A DNA stretch of 64,000 bases, from assembly GCA_026647215.1 (NCBI GenBank), contig JAPKHC010000021.1, forward strand, positions 1-64,000, written 5' to 3'. The notes under the pieces were generated by a model. The model was not told the origin of the DNA. It searched no databases and saw only the letters and a program-made list of their open reading frames with translations. Below, one piece after another: positions 7,006 through 16,046 of the stretch. This stretch comes from F1-120-MAGs118 sp013360535 (GTDB lineage: Bacteria > Planctomycetota > UBA1135 > GCA-002686595). The translations under genes and the position numbers were made by a program. Position 1 is the stretch's first letter. Every line of letters begins with the position of its first letter.

Positions 7006-8139
7006 ATGAAGAACACCGAAGATCTCGCCCCGACTGCGTGGCTCGCCCTCGAGAACGGTCTGGTCCTGCCCGGTCGCGCCGTCGGAGCGCGCGGCGAGAA
7101 GGGCGGCGACCTCGTGTTCAACACGGCGATGACCGGCTACCCCGAGATCCTCACCGATCCGTCGTACTACGGTCAGGTGGTCGTGATGACCTACCCGCTG
7201 ATCGGCAACTACGGCGTCGCGGAAGAAGACGACGAGAGCGCGGGCGCGTGGCCCGAGGCTTTCGTGATGCGCGAGATGAGCTCGATTTCGTCGAACCGCC
7301 GTGCGACGAGCTCGCTGCCCGAGTGGCTCGCGAAGAAGGGGGTCGTCGCGATCGACGGCGTCGACACGCGGCGGCTGACGAAGATCGTGCGCGAGCAGGG
7401 CTGCCTCAAGTGCGTCGTGTCGACGACGGACTCGAACCCCCAGTCGCTCGTCAAGAAGGCGAAGGGCACGCTCGCGACCGACAACCGCGACCTCGCGCGC
7501 CTGGTGACGACGAAGCAGGTCTACCAGTGGGACAAGGACTTCGACCCGAGCTACCCGACGCTCGTCGAGGCCTGGCGCGGCCCGCGCAAGCGCTGCGTCG
7601 CGTTCGACTTCGGCGCCAAGCGCAACATCATGCGCTCGCTCGTGCACTCGGGCTTCGACGTGACCGTCGTGCCCGCGACGACCAAGGCGAGCGAAGTGCT
7701 CGCGCTCGAGCCCGACGCGATCTTCCTCTCCAACGGCCCCGGTGACCCGGCGCCGGTCTGCGCCATCCCCGAGATCGCCAACCTGATCGGCAAGAAGCCG
7801 ATCTTCGGCATCTGCCTCGGCCACCAGATCCTCGGCATCGTGCTCGGCGCCAAGACGCACAAGATGCCGTTTGGCCACCACGGCGCGAACCATCCGGTGC
7901 GCGACCTCCTCACGGGCCGCGTCGAGATCACCTCGCAGAACCACTCCTTCGCCGTCGATCCGACGACGCTGCCCAAGGAGCTCGAGCTCACGCACATCAA
8001 CCTCAACGACAACACGGTCGAAGGCATCCGCCACAAGACCGCCAAGGTGATGAGCGTGCAGTACCACCCCGAAGCCGCGCCCGGCCCGCTCGACAGCGCG
8101 CACCTCTTCTCGCGCTTCCGCGAGCTCGTCGGGTCGTAG
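7006..8139 (+). CDS. carA: Carbamoyl-phosphate synthase small subunit
   Basis: The glutamine-hydrolysing subunit that passes ammonia to CarB for carbamoyl phosphate, a precursor of arginine and pyrimidines. It has 377 residues. The N-terminal small-subunit domain shows the typical FNTAMTGYPEILTDPSY segment. The class I glutamine amidotransferase domain carries the nucleophile Cys270 in GICLGHQ and the His/Glu pair in QYHPEAAPGP. carB is not in the window. A 91-base gap separates it from tsaD and holds a TACTCT box (6948-6953). Confidence 0.96.
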   Translation: MKNTEDLAPTAWLALENGLVLPGRAVGARGEKGGDLVFNTAMTGYPEILTDPSYYGQVVVMTYPLIGNYGVAEEDDESAGAWPEAFVMREMSSISSNRRATSSLPEWLAKKGVVAIDGVDTRRLTKIVREQGCLKCVVSTTDSNPQSLVKKAKGTLATDNRDLARLVTTKQVYQWDKDFDPSYPTLVEAWRGPRKRCVAFDFGAKRNIMRSLVHSGFDVTVVPATTKASEVLALEPDAIFLSNGPGDPAPVCAIPEIANLIGKKPIFGICLGHQILGIVLGAKTHKMPFGHHGANHPVRDLLTGRVEITSQNHSFAVDPTTLPKELELTHINLNDNTVEGIRHKTAKVMSVQYHPEAAPGPLDSAHLFSRFRELVGS

Positions 8140-8154
8140 ATCGCGCGACAGCGG

Positions 8155-8160
8155 TAAGTT
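8155..8160 (+). promoter_or_regulatory. -10 box of a leaderless promoter
   Basis: GGTAAGTT, with TAAGTT ending six bases before ATG 8167 of the glutaminase-like gene. It has the same geometry as the box before the S41 gene and lies in the 27-base gap after carA. Confidence 0.4.
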
Positions 8161-8166
8161 GGGCGC

Positions 8167-10737
8167 ATGCTCCGCGCCCTAGCTGTTCTCGCTCTCGCGA
8201 GTCTCGCCTCCGCCCAGACGTTGCGACCGCCGGCGGTGCCGCTGGTGGTGCACGATCCGTACTTCAGCCTGTGGTCGCCGCACGATCGGCCGACGGATGG
8301 CTGGCCGACGCACTGGACGGGTCGCGACGTGCCGATGGCGGTGCTCGTCCGCATCGATGGCACGCGCGTGCGGCGCTTGCTCGGGCCGGAGCCGAAGGAC
8401 GTGCCGGCGCTCGAGCTCGCGAGCGTGCAGGTCGACTTCACGACGACGACCTACACGTTCGCCGACGCGTCGATCGAGCTGAGGATGTCGTTCGTCACGC
8501 CGGCGCTGCCGTACGACCTCGACGTGCTCGCGCTGCCGCTGACGTACCTCGAGTTTCAGGCGCGCTCGAAGGATGGCGCGCCGCACGGGCTCGACTTCCA
8601 CGTCGACCTCGCGGCGCGGGTGGCGGTGAACGAGCCCGACCAGCAGGTACGTGGTGAGCTCGTGCGTGTCGAGGGGCTCGAGACTGTCGAGATGGGTTCG
8701 GTCGAGCAGGCGGTGCTCGAGAAGCGCGGCGACGACCTGCGCATCGACTGGGGCCACGCCTACGTCGCGGCGCGTTCGGGGCCGGGAGTGCGCGGGAACT
8801 ACGGGCCGGCGGCGGAGCTGCGGCAGGCGTTCGTCGAGCGGCGCATCGCACGGCTGGAGACCGACGCGACGGCGCCGCGGCGCGCGGACGACGGCTGGCC
8901 GGCGGCGGCGATCGTGCTCGAAGGTGCGCGAGGCACGCCGTTTCTCACGGCGAATCAGGCGCAGGGCGCGACCGCGCGCGTGATGCTCGCCTACGACGAC
9001 GGCGTCTCGATCCGCTATTTCGAGGAGGACCTGCGGCCCTACTGGCGCCGCGATGGTTCGACGGGGCGCGAGTGGCTCGCGACCGCGGATGCGGATGGGA
9101 CGATGCGCATCGGGCGCGCGCGCGCGTTCGACGCGGAGCTCGCCCGCGACCTGCGCAAGCTCGGCAGCGAGGAGTGGGTGCAGCTGTGCCAGCTCGCGTA
9201 CCGGCAGGCGCTCGGCGCCAACAAGCTGTGCGCCGACGCGAATGGACGGCCGCTGCTCTTCCCCAAGGAGAACTTCTCCAACGGCTGCATCGCGACCGTC
9301 GACGTCATCTACCCGATGGCGCCGCTGTTCCTCCTGCTCTCGCCCGATCTCGCGAAGGCGATGCTCGTGCCGGTGCTCGACTACGCGGCCTCGTCGCGCT
9401 GGAAGTTCCCGTTCGCGCCGCACGATCTCGGGACTTACCCGCACGCGACGGGACAGGTGTACGGCGGCGGCGAGACGGGCATCGAGAACCAGATGCCGGT
9501 CGAGGAGTCCGCGAACCTGATCCTGCTCGTCGCCGCGATCTGCGAGCGCGACGGGCGTGTCGAGTTCGCGTCGAAGTACTGGAAGCAGCTCTCGGCCTGG
9601 GCGCGCTACCTCGAGGAGAAGGGCTTCGATCCCGAGAACCAGCTCTGCACCGACGACTTCACCGGCCACCTCGCGCACAACGTCAACCTGTCGGCGAAGG
9701 CGACGCTCGCGCTCGCCGCCCACGCACGGCTCGCGCGCAAGTTCGGCGCGCAGCAGCGGGCGGACGAGCTCGAGCTCACGGCGCACACCTGGGCCGCGGA
9801 GTGGCAGCACGCCGCGAGCGAGGCCGAGTCGACGAAGCTCGCCTTCGACCGCCCGGGCACGTGGAGCCAGAAGTACAACCTCGTGTGGGACGACGTGCTG
9901 CAGCTCGGCCTCTTCCCGCTCGAGGTGAAGCTGATGGAAGCGCGCTGGTACCGCAAGGTGCAGAACCCGTACGGCCTGCCGCTCGACAGCCGCGCGACGT
10001 TCACGAAGTCCGACTGGACGCTGTGGTCGGCCTGCCTCGGCGGCGATCGCGAGGACTTCGACGCGCTCGTCAAGCCGATCCACGCCTACGTGAACGCCAC
10101 GCCCGACCGCGTGCCGCTGTGCGATTGGTCCGACACGCTGAGCGCGAGGAAGATCAACATGATCGCGCGCCCCGTCGTCGGTGGCTTCTTCCTTCGCGCG
10201 CTGCTCGACGCCGAGACGTGGAAGAAGTGGTACTCCCGCGGTGCCCGTGGCCCGCTGGCCTGGGCGCCCGCGCCGATCCTCGCGACCGAAACGCTCGTGC
10301 CCGATGCACGCAGCGCGAAGCTCGAATGGCGCTGGACCACCGAAGAGCCCGCCGCCGACTGGTTCTCGCCTGATTTCGCCGACGCTGCGTGGCAGCGCTC
10401 CACCGGCGGCTTCGGTTCCCCCGGCACTCCCGGTGCCGTGATCGGCACCGAGTGGTCGACGCCGGACATCTGGCTGCGTCGCTCGTTCGACCTCGCCGCC
10501 GTCCCGCCGGGCATCGTGCGCCTCTCGCTCCACCACGACGAGGACGTCGACGTCTACCTCAATGGCATCCTCGCCGCCCGCGTGCGCGGCTACACCACGT
10601 CCTACGTCACGGTCCCGCTCTCTCCCGAAGCCCGCGCTGCCCTGCGCGCCGGCCGCAACACCTTTGCGATCCGCTGCCACCAGACTTCCGGCGGCCAGTA
10701 CATCGACTGCGGACTTGTGACCCTTTCGGCGAAGTAG
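8167..10737 (+). CDS. Secreted glutaminase-like (DUF4965 family) hydrolase
   Basis: An 856-residue exported protein. Residues 1-17 are a signal peptide (LAVLALASLASA). The body matches the GtaA/DUF4965-DUF5127 family of extracellular glutaminase-like proteins: N-terminal PLVVHDPYFSLWSP, a central PKENFSNGCIATVDVIYP block, an alpha/alpha-barrel region with YPHATGQVYGGGETGIENQ and ESANLILLVAAI, then KYNLVWDDVLQLGLFP. About the last 145 residues form a separate beta-sandwich resembling galactose-binding domains (SFDLAAVPPGIVRLSLHHDE...). Bacterial members are poorly characterised, so the substrate is uncertain. It converges with priA with only 10 bases between the stop codons. Confidence 0.8.
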   Translation: MLRALAVLALASLASAQTLRPPAVPLVVHDPYFSLWSPHDRPTDGWPTHWTGRDVPMAVLVRIDGTRVRRLLGPEPKDVPALELASVQVDFTTTTYTFADASIELRMSFVTPALPYDLDVLALPLTYLEFQARSKDGAPHGLDFHVDLAARVAVNEPDQQVRGELVRVEGLETVEMGSVEQAVLEKRGDDLRIDWGHAYVAARSGPGVRGNYGPAAELRQAFVERRIARLETDATAPRRADDGWPAAAIVLEGARGTPFLTANQAQGATARVMLAYDDGVSIRYFEEDLRPYWRRDGSTGREWLATADADGTMRIGRARAFDAELARDLRKLGSEEWVQLCQLAYRQALGANKLCADANGRPLLFPKENFSNGCIATVDVIYPMAPLFLLLSPDLAKAMLVPVLDYAASSRWKFPFAPHDLGTYPHATGQVYGGGETGIENQMPVEESANLILLVAAICERDGRVEFASKYWKQLSAWARYLEEKGFDPENQLCTDDFTGHLAHNVNLSAKATLALAAHARLARKFGAQQRADELELTAHTWAAEWQHAASEAESTKLAFDRPGTWSQKYNLVWDDVLQLGLFPLEVKLMEARWYRKVQNPYGLPLDSRATFTKSDWTLWSACLGGDREDFDALVKPIHAYVNATPDRVPLCDWSDTLSARKINMIARPVVGGFFLRALLDAETWKKWYSRGARGPLAWAPAPILATETLVPDARSAKLEWRWTTEEPAADWFSPDFADAAWQRSTGGFGSPGTPGAVIGTEWSTPDIWLRRSFDLAAVPPGIVRLSLHHDEDVDVYLNGILAARVRGYTTSYVTVPLSPEARAALRAGRNTFAIRCHQTSGGQYIDCGLVTLSAK

Positions 10738-10747
10738 CTCGCGCTCG

Positions 10748-13033
10748 TCAGAACAGCGAAACGGGATCGACGTCGATCACGGCGCGCAGCTTCGGCGCCG
10801 CGTCGGCCGACGAACGGACCGCGTCGAGCACGAGCTGCATCTGCGCGTCGTCGAGCGGAGTCTTGACGAGCAAGTGACGGCGGTGACGGTCGCGGGCGAC
10901 GGCGATCGGAGCGGGCGCGGGGCCGAGCACGACGGCGGCGGAATCGAGCAGCTTGTCGCGCAGCGCATCACCGACAGCGACCGAGGAGTCGACGACGAGT
11001 TTCTCGCTCGCGTCTTCCCACAGGAGGCGCACGAGGCGACCGTGCGGCGGGTAGGCGAGCTCGGAACGCAGCTCGGATTCGTGCTGGGCGAAGGCGTCGT
11101 AGTCGTGCGCGGCCGCGAGCCGGATCGCGGGATGCTGCGGCGACATGGTCTGCACGACGATGCGACCGGGCAGCTCGCCGCGACCGGCGCGGCCGGCGAC
11201 TTGGCTGATGAGCTGAAAGGTGCGCTCCGCGGCCCGGAAGTCGGGCAGGTGCAAGGCACCATCGGCGGAAATGATGCCGACCAGCGTCACGCGCGGGAAA
11301 TCGAGGCCCTTCGCGATCATCTGCGTGCCGACGAGCACGTCGATCTCGCCGCGGCCGAAGGCGCCGAGCGTCTCCTCGTAGTCCTCGCGCCGCCGCATCG
11401 TGTCCGAGTCCATGCGCCGGATGCGCGCGTCCGGCGCGACCTTCGCGATCTCGAGCTCGATGCGCTCCGAGCCCGCACCGACGAAACGCAGGCCCGGCCG
11501 CGTGCACGTCGGGCAGGCCTTCGGCGCGGGAATCTCGTCGCAGCACGAATGGCACACGAGGCGCGCGATGCGCTGGTGCCACGCGAGCGCGACGTCGCAG
11601 CGCCGGCAGCGCACGGTCTCCTTGCAACCCGGGCACCACAGTACGGGCGCAAAGCCGCGGCGATTCTGGAACAGGATCGCCTGCTCGCCGCGTGCGAGCG
11701 TCTCCGAGAGCAGCAGCAGGAGCCGCCGCGAGAAGAGCTTGTGCCCCTGCGCGCCCACCGGCTCCGAGCGCACGTCGACGATCTCGACGGGCGGCGCGCC
11801 GTGGCCGCTGATTCGACTGGGCATCGAGAGCCGCGCGAGCGCGCCCGCGCGTGCCGCGCTCCACGACTCGAGCGACGGCGTCGCCGAGCCGAGCACACAC
11901 ACCGCACCAGCCATGCGCGCGCGCTCGACCGCGACGTCGCGAGCGTGGTAACGCGGCGTCGAGCCCTGCTTGAACGACGGCTCGTGTTCCTCGTCGACGA
12001 CGATCACGCCGAGCCTGTCCATCGGCGCGAACAGCGCCGAGCGTGCGCCGACGACGACCCGCGCCTCGCCGCGCTGCACGCGCTTCCACATCCGCAGCCG
12101 CTGCGCGTCGGTCATGCGCGAATGCAGCACGGCGACGTTCTCGAAGCGCGCGCGGAACCAGCCGACGGTCTGCGGCGTGAGCGCGATCTCGGGCACGAGC
12201 ACGATCGCGCCGCGGCCGAGCGCGAGCGCGCGCTCGATCAGCGCGAGGTACACCTCGGTCTTGCCGCTGCCGGTGACGCCGTGAAGCAGGAACGCGCCGC
12301 CGTCGCCGCGCTCGAGCGGTTCGAGCAGCCGCTCCAGCGCCTTCACCTGGCTCTCGTGCAGCCTCTCGGGCCGCGGACGCGACGCGCGCGAGGTCTCGAG
12401 CTCGTCCGCGTCGGCCTCGACCTTCTCGAGCCGGATCCAGCCGCGCTTGTGCAGCGTGCGCGCCGCCGAGTCGGACAGGTTGAGCTGGCGGCACAGGTCG
12501 CGCAGCTCGATGCGCCCGCCGATGTCGAGCAACGTGCGCAGCATGCGGTGCTGCTTGGGCTGCGTTTCCTCGATCTCCGCGAGCTCCGCCGCGCCGATGC
12601 CCGGCGCGATCGACGCGACGACGACCTTCGCGGTCTCGCGCTCGCGCTTGAGCGCCGCCGGCAGCACCGCGTGCAGCGCCTCGCCCCACGAGCACGCGTA
12701 CCGCCGCCCGATCCAGCGCGTGAGCGCGAGCAGCTCCGCGCTGACCAGCGGCTCGTCGTCGAGCAGCGCCGCGATCTCGCGCACGCGCGCGAGCTCGCTC
12801 TCGCGCGCCAGCGCCGTCACGACGCCGACCTCGCGCTCGGCCCCGAACGGCACGGCCACGCGCACGCCCGGCACGACGCGCGCGACGAGCTCCGCCGGCA
12901 CCGCGTAGGTGAACTGCGTGTCGACCGGCCGGTTGAGCGCGACCTCGGCATAGAGCGCCGCCCGCGGTTTCGGTGCGGGCCCGACCTCGAACAGGGTCAG
13001 CTCCCGCGCGGCCGGATTCGACGCGCGCGCCAT
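10748..13033 (-). CDS. priA: Primosomal replication restart helicase PriA
   Basis: A 761-residue superfamily 2 helicase that reloads the replisome at collapsed forks. It has the 3'-DNA-binding domain at the N-terminus (RPVDTQFTYAVP), Walker A GVTGSGKTEVY, the DEEH box (VVDEEHEPSFKQ), the paired zinc-binding cysteines (CPGCKETVRCRRC and CHSCC..CPTC) and motif VI (QVAGRAGR). The ATG at 13033 starts just before the conserved domain. It is the last gene of the rimO operon, 10 bases after mazG. Confidence 0.96.
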   Translation of the reverse strand: MARASNPAARELTLFEVGPAPKPRAALYAEVALNRPVDTQFTYAVPAELVARVVPGVRVAVPFGAEREVGVVTALARESELARVREIAALLDDEPLVSAELLALTRWIGRRYACSWGEALHAVLPAALKRERETAKVVVASIAPGIGAAELAEIEETQPKQHRMLRTLLDIGGRIELRDLCRQLNLSDSAARTLHKRGWIRLEKVEADADELETSRASRPRPERLHESQVKALERLLEPLERGDGGAFLLHGVTGSGKTEVYLALIERALALGRGAIVLVPEIALTPQTVGWFRARFENVAVLHSRMTDAQRLRMWKRVQRGEARVVVGARSALFAPMDRLGVIVVDEEHEPSFKQGSTPRYHARDVAVERARMAGAVCVLGSATPSLESWSAARAGALARLSMPSRISGHGAPPVEIVDVRSEPVGAQGHKLFSRRLLLLLSETLARGEQAILFQNRRGFAPVLWCPGCKETVRCRRCDVALAWHQRIARLVCHSCCDEIPAPKACPTCTRPGLRFVGAGSERIELEIAKVAPDARIRRMDSDTMRRREDYEETLGAFGRGEIDVLVGTQMIAKGLDFPRVTLVGIISADGALHLPDFRAAERTFQLISQVAGRAGRGELPGRIVVQTMSPQHPAIRLAAAHDYDAFAQHESELRSELAYPPHGRLVRLLWEDASEKLVVDSSVAVGDALRDKLLDSAAVVLGPAPAPIAVARDRHRRHLLVKTPLDDAQMQLVLDAVRSSADAAPKLRAVIDVDPVSLF

Positions 13034-13043
13034 GGAGCGAACC

Positions 13044-13328
13044 TCAGGGGCAGGCGCAGGGCGTCGCCTTGCAGCGCGGGCAGCCCAGCTCGTACTTCTT
13101 GCGCGCCGCGGCCTCGAGGTCGATGCCCGACATCGACGCGAGCGTCGAGAGCCACGCGAACACGTCGGCGAACTCGCCCTCGAGCTCTTCCTTGCGGTTG
13201 CGCCGCAGCGCACGCGTCAGCTCGCCGACCTCCTCGCAGAACCACATGTGGGTGCCGTGCAGGCCGCGCGCGGAGTCGCGCTGGAAGTAGATGCGCTCGA
13301 TGAGCGTCTGGAACTCGCGAACTTGCAT
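13044..13328 (-). CDS. MazG-type nucleotide pyrophosphohydrolase with cysteine tail
   Basis: A 94-residue all-alpha NTP pyrophosphohydrolase of the MazG/dUTPase superfamily. The metal-binding pattern is intact: EEVGEL followed by EGEFADVFAWL (ExxE...ExxD). It should hydrolyse a nucleoside triphosphate to the monophosphate and pyrophosphate; the preferred base is unknown. The last residues CPRCKATPCACP add four cysteines that are not part of the usual fold and could bind a metal. It lies two bases after the SpoIIE phosphatase stop and 10 before priA. Confidence 0.85.
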   Translation of the reverse strand: MQVREFQTLIERIYFQRDSARGLHGTHMWFCEEVGELTRALRRNRKEELEGEFADVFAWLSTLASMSGIDLEAAARKKYELGCPRCKATPCACP

Positions 13329-13330
13329 GG

Positions 13331-14938
13331 TCAAACGCGCCGGACGGTGACGATGGAGATGTCGCGGGCCTGCGTGGCCTCGCCCGCGTGGGCCTCGAAC
13401 GCCTCGCGCAGCCGCGCCAGGAATTCCGTGGTGGGCAGCGTGCCGAACTTCATCACGAGCGCGTACAGCCCCTTCTCGCCGAGCTCGCTGCCTTCCGCAT
13501 CGGCCAGCGTGACGGCGCCGGAGTTGACGAGCACGAGCCGGTCGCCCGACTCGATCGGGACCTTCGCGATCTCGAGCTTGGAGTCGAACACCGGCCCCTT
13601 GTCGAAGCCCAGCGCGATGCCCTCGGGATGCACGACGCGCACCTTGCGGTCGGCGCCCGTGAAGCGGATCAGCGGCACCTTGTGGCCGGTGCACGCGACC
13701 GACGCGATGCCCTCGGCCGCGTCGATGCGCGCGAACAGCGACGTCACGGCGATTCCGCGACGCACGTCGCGCGCAAGCTGGCGGTTGGCGGCCTGCAGCG
13801 CGGGCGCGAGCTCGAGCGCGTCGGCGAGCTTGGCCTGCAGGTACGAGCGCGCCGTCGCACCGACGATCGCACCCGGCAAGCCCTTGCCCGACACCTCGCA
13901 CACGAGCAGGCCGACGCCGCTCGCCGACTCGACGTAGTCGAGGAAGTCGCCGCCGAGCTGCGGCGAGGCGATGTGCAGGTGGCCGACCTCGTAACCGGCG
14001 AGCTTGGGCGTCGACTGCGGCAGCAGCTGCTCGCGCACTTCCGCGGCGATGCGCACCTCGCGCTGGCGCACCTCGAGCTCGACCTCGTTGTCGCGCGCCT
14101 CCGCGAGGTTCTTGGTCATGCGGTCGATCGCGCGCGCGAGCGTGCCGACCTCGCCGCCGGTCTGGGCGCTGATGCGGTGGTTGAGGTTGCCCCCGGCGAT
14201 CGTGCGCACGTCGTCGACGATCCTGACGATCGGCCCCGACACCTGATTGGCGACCCACAGCGAGACCGCGGCGCCGACGAGGATGATCACGAGCGTGATG
14301 CCGACCACGAGCCCGAACAGGCTGCGTTCGGCGGCCTGCATCGAGTCGGGCAGCAGGATCGAGACCGGCGGCTGGCCTTCGCGCACGCGGTACTGGAATA
14401 CGACGCCCGCCGTGCCGTCCGCGTACTGCACCGGCGCCTCGACCACCTCGCCCAGCCCGTGCTGCACGCCGGTGCCGACGGTCTTCCACGGCTCCGACGC
14501 GCTCAGTTCCTTGTACTTCGCCTCGCGCTGCTCCCGCGCCGCCTTGAGCGTGTCCCGGAAGCTCGCCTCGTAGCTCGCGAACGCCTTGCGCACACCCTCG
14601 TAGCGGTATTCGCTGGGAATCTCCGGGAAATCCTTGGCCGTCTGCACGACGTCCTTGGCGACCTGCTGCTCGAGCGCGAAATACACCTCGCGCTCGGCGC
14701 GCAGCCGCTGGCGCTCGATCTCCGCATGGAACAGCGGCGCCGTGCGCGTCGCCGCCGCGACCATCGTGTCGGTCTGCACGTTCGAGCTGAGCTGGCGCAC
14801 CGACTTGTAGAGCACGTACCCCGCGCCCGCGCTCACCACCGTCAGCGCCAGCGCCATCGAGAGCGTGAACCGTGCCCAGATCGGCAGGCCCTCGGGCCCC
14901 CGCTCCTCCGCCTTCTCGCGCCGTCGTGTGCTCGCCAT
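13331..14938 (-). CDS. SpoIIE-type PP2C phosphatase with HAMP sensor
   Basis: A 535-residue membrane signalling protein. TM1 (about 22-44) and TM2 (about 207-230) bracket a 160-residue helical periplasmic sensor domain. A HAMP linker follows (VSGPIVRIVDDV...GGNLNHRI), then a coiled stretch and a PP2C/SpoIIE serine phosphatase domain (AAEVREQLLPQ, LGGDFLDYV, EVSGKGLPGA). Such proteins dephosphorylate anti-sigma-factor antagonists. No antagonist or anti-sigma kinase gene is adjacent, so its partner lies elsewhere. It sits between pgpA and mazG with two-base gaps, inside a housekeeping operon. Confidence 0.9.
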   Translation of the reverse strand: MASTRRREKAEERGPEGLPIWARFTLSMALALTVVSAGAGYVLYKSVRQLSSNVQTDTMVAAATRTAPLFHAEIERQRLRAEREVYFALEQQVAKDVVQTAKDFPEIPSEYRYEGVRKAFASYEASFRDTLKAAREQREAKYKELSASEPWKTVGTGVQHGLGEVVEAPVQYADGTAGVVFQYRVREGQPPVSILLPDSMQAAERSLFGLVVGITLVIILVGAAVSLWVANQVSGPIVRIVDDVRTIAGGNLNHRISAQTGGEVGTLARAIDRMTKNLAEARDNEVELEVRQREVRIAAEVREQLLPQSTPKLAGYEVGHLHIASPQLGGDFLDYVESASGVGLLVCEVSGKGLPGAIVGATARSYLQAKLADALELAPALQAANRQLARDVRRGIAVTSLFARIDAAEGIASVACTGHKVPLIRFTGADRKVRVVHPEGIALGFDKGPVFDSKLEIAKVPIESGDRLVLVNSGAVTLADAEGSELGEKGLYALVMKFGTLPTTEFLARLREAFEAHAGEATQARDISIVTVRRV

Positions 14939-14940
14939 CG

Positions 14941-15429
14941 CTAGCCTCCCACCGTCCACTGGACCTGACCTGCGAGGAGGAGCCGCGCCGGCACCATCAC
15001 GAGCACGAGCCCGTACACGCCCGCGACCACGTCGTCGAGCAGGATGCCGTCGCCGCCGCCGATGTCTTCCATGCGCCGCGCGAGCTTGGGCTTGAACACG
15101 TCGAAGAAGCGGAACACGAAGAACGCCACCGCGAGCGAGACGTAGCTCGGGCCGCCGATCCACGCGACCGTGATCAGGTAACCGATCACCTCGTCGAGCA
15201 CGAAGATGCCCGGATCCTCGTGGCCCGCGTACTTCTCGGCCCATGGCCCAAGCGAGCGCCCGATGACGTACAGCACGGCCGCGACGCCGAGACTCCACCA
15301 CAGGTAGTGATCGAGCCCCGACAGCGCCCACGCGATCGCGACGCCGCCCAGCGTGCCGACGGTGCCGGGCGCGAACGGCGAGCAACCCAGGTAGCCGCAC
15401 GAGACGATGCCGAGCTTGAGCCAGTTCAC
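14941..15429 (-). CDS. pgpA: Phosphatidylglycerophosphatase A
   Basis: A 162-residue membrane enzyme that removes the phosphate from phosphatidylglycerophosphate, the product of the upstream PgsA. Family motifs are FAPGTVGTLGG near the N-terminus, the acidic LDEVIGYL, FRFFDVFKP and GGGDGILLDDVVAG, with about four hydrophobic segments. The start is GTG 15429, because the GTGA sequence makes a four-base overlap with the pgsA stop and no ATG precedes the conserved region. Confidence 0.9.
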   Translation of the reverse strand: MNWLKLGIVSCGYLGCSPFAPGTVGTLGGVAIAWALSGLDHYLWWSLGVAAVLYVIGRSLGPWAEKYAGHEDPGIFVLDEVIGYLITVAWIGGPSYVSLAVAFFVFRFFDVFKPKLARRMEDIGGGDGILLDDVVAGVYGLVLVMVPARLLLAGQVQWTVGG

Positions 15430-16046
15430 CGCGCGCCCTCCATCAGGAACTTCCTCGCCTTGATCACGTACGTCAGGCCGGAGCCGACCGAGGTCGCGAG
15501 CGTCAGCCATGTCATCGTGTGTCCCGCCAGCGCCCAGCGCTCCGCCGCCACCGCCGACATCTCGAAGGCCTGCATGCCGATCGGGATGCCGACCGCCCAG
15601 CATTGCACGAGCATCTTGATCTTGCCGAACCAGTCCGCGGGGAAGGCGTGGCCGAGGCTCTCGACGTAGCCGCGAATGCCCGTGACGAGGAACTCCCGCG
15701 CGAGCACGACGACGACGACCCAGGCCGGGAAGAACGCGCGCGACCACGGCAGCACCGCGAGGAAGATCATCGCTCCCATCACGAGCACCTTGTCGACGAA
15801 CGGGTCGGCGATGCGCCCGAAGGCCGTGACGTGGTTGCCGCGGCGCGCGAGCCAGCCGTCGAGCACGTCCGACAACGCCACGCCGACGAACAGCCACAGG
15901 CAGACGTGCATCTGGACGCGCCGCTGGGCGAGCTCCACGCCATCCGCCTCGCCCCAGGTCGCCAGCGCGACGAACAGCGCGACGGCCCCGAGGAACCGCA
16001 ACGCCGTGATGCGGTTGGGCCAGTGCGCGAAGACGCCTTCGGCCAT
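15426..16046 (-). CDS. pgsA: CDP-diacylglycerol-glycerol-3-phosphate phosphatidyltransferase
   Basis: A 206-residue CDP-alcohol phosphatidyltransferase that makes phosphatidylglycerophosphate. The family signature D-x2-DG-x2-AR-x8-G-x3-D-x3-D is complete in DVLDGWLARRGN through FGRIADPFVDK. Several membrane segments are visible. Its ATG shares one base with the rimO stop and its own stop overlaps pgpA, giving a strictly coupled rimO-pgsA-pgpA series. Confidence 0.93.
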   Translation of the reverse strand: MAEGVFAHWPNRITALRFLGAVALFVALATWGEADGVELAQRRVQMHVCLWLFVGVALSDVLDGWLARRGNHVTAFGRIADPFVDKVLVMGAMIFLAVLPWSRAFFPAWVVVVVLAREFLVTGIRGYVESLGHAFPADWFGKIKMLVQCWAVGIPIGMQAFEMSAVAAERWALAGHTMTWLTLATSVGSGLTYVIKARKFLMEGAR

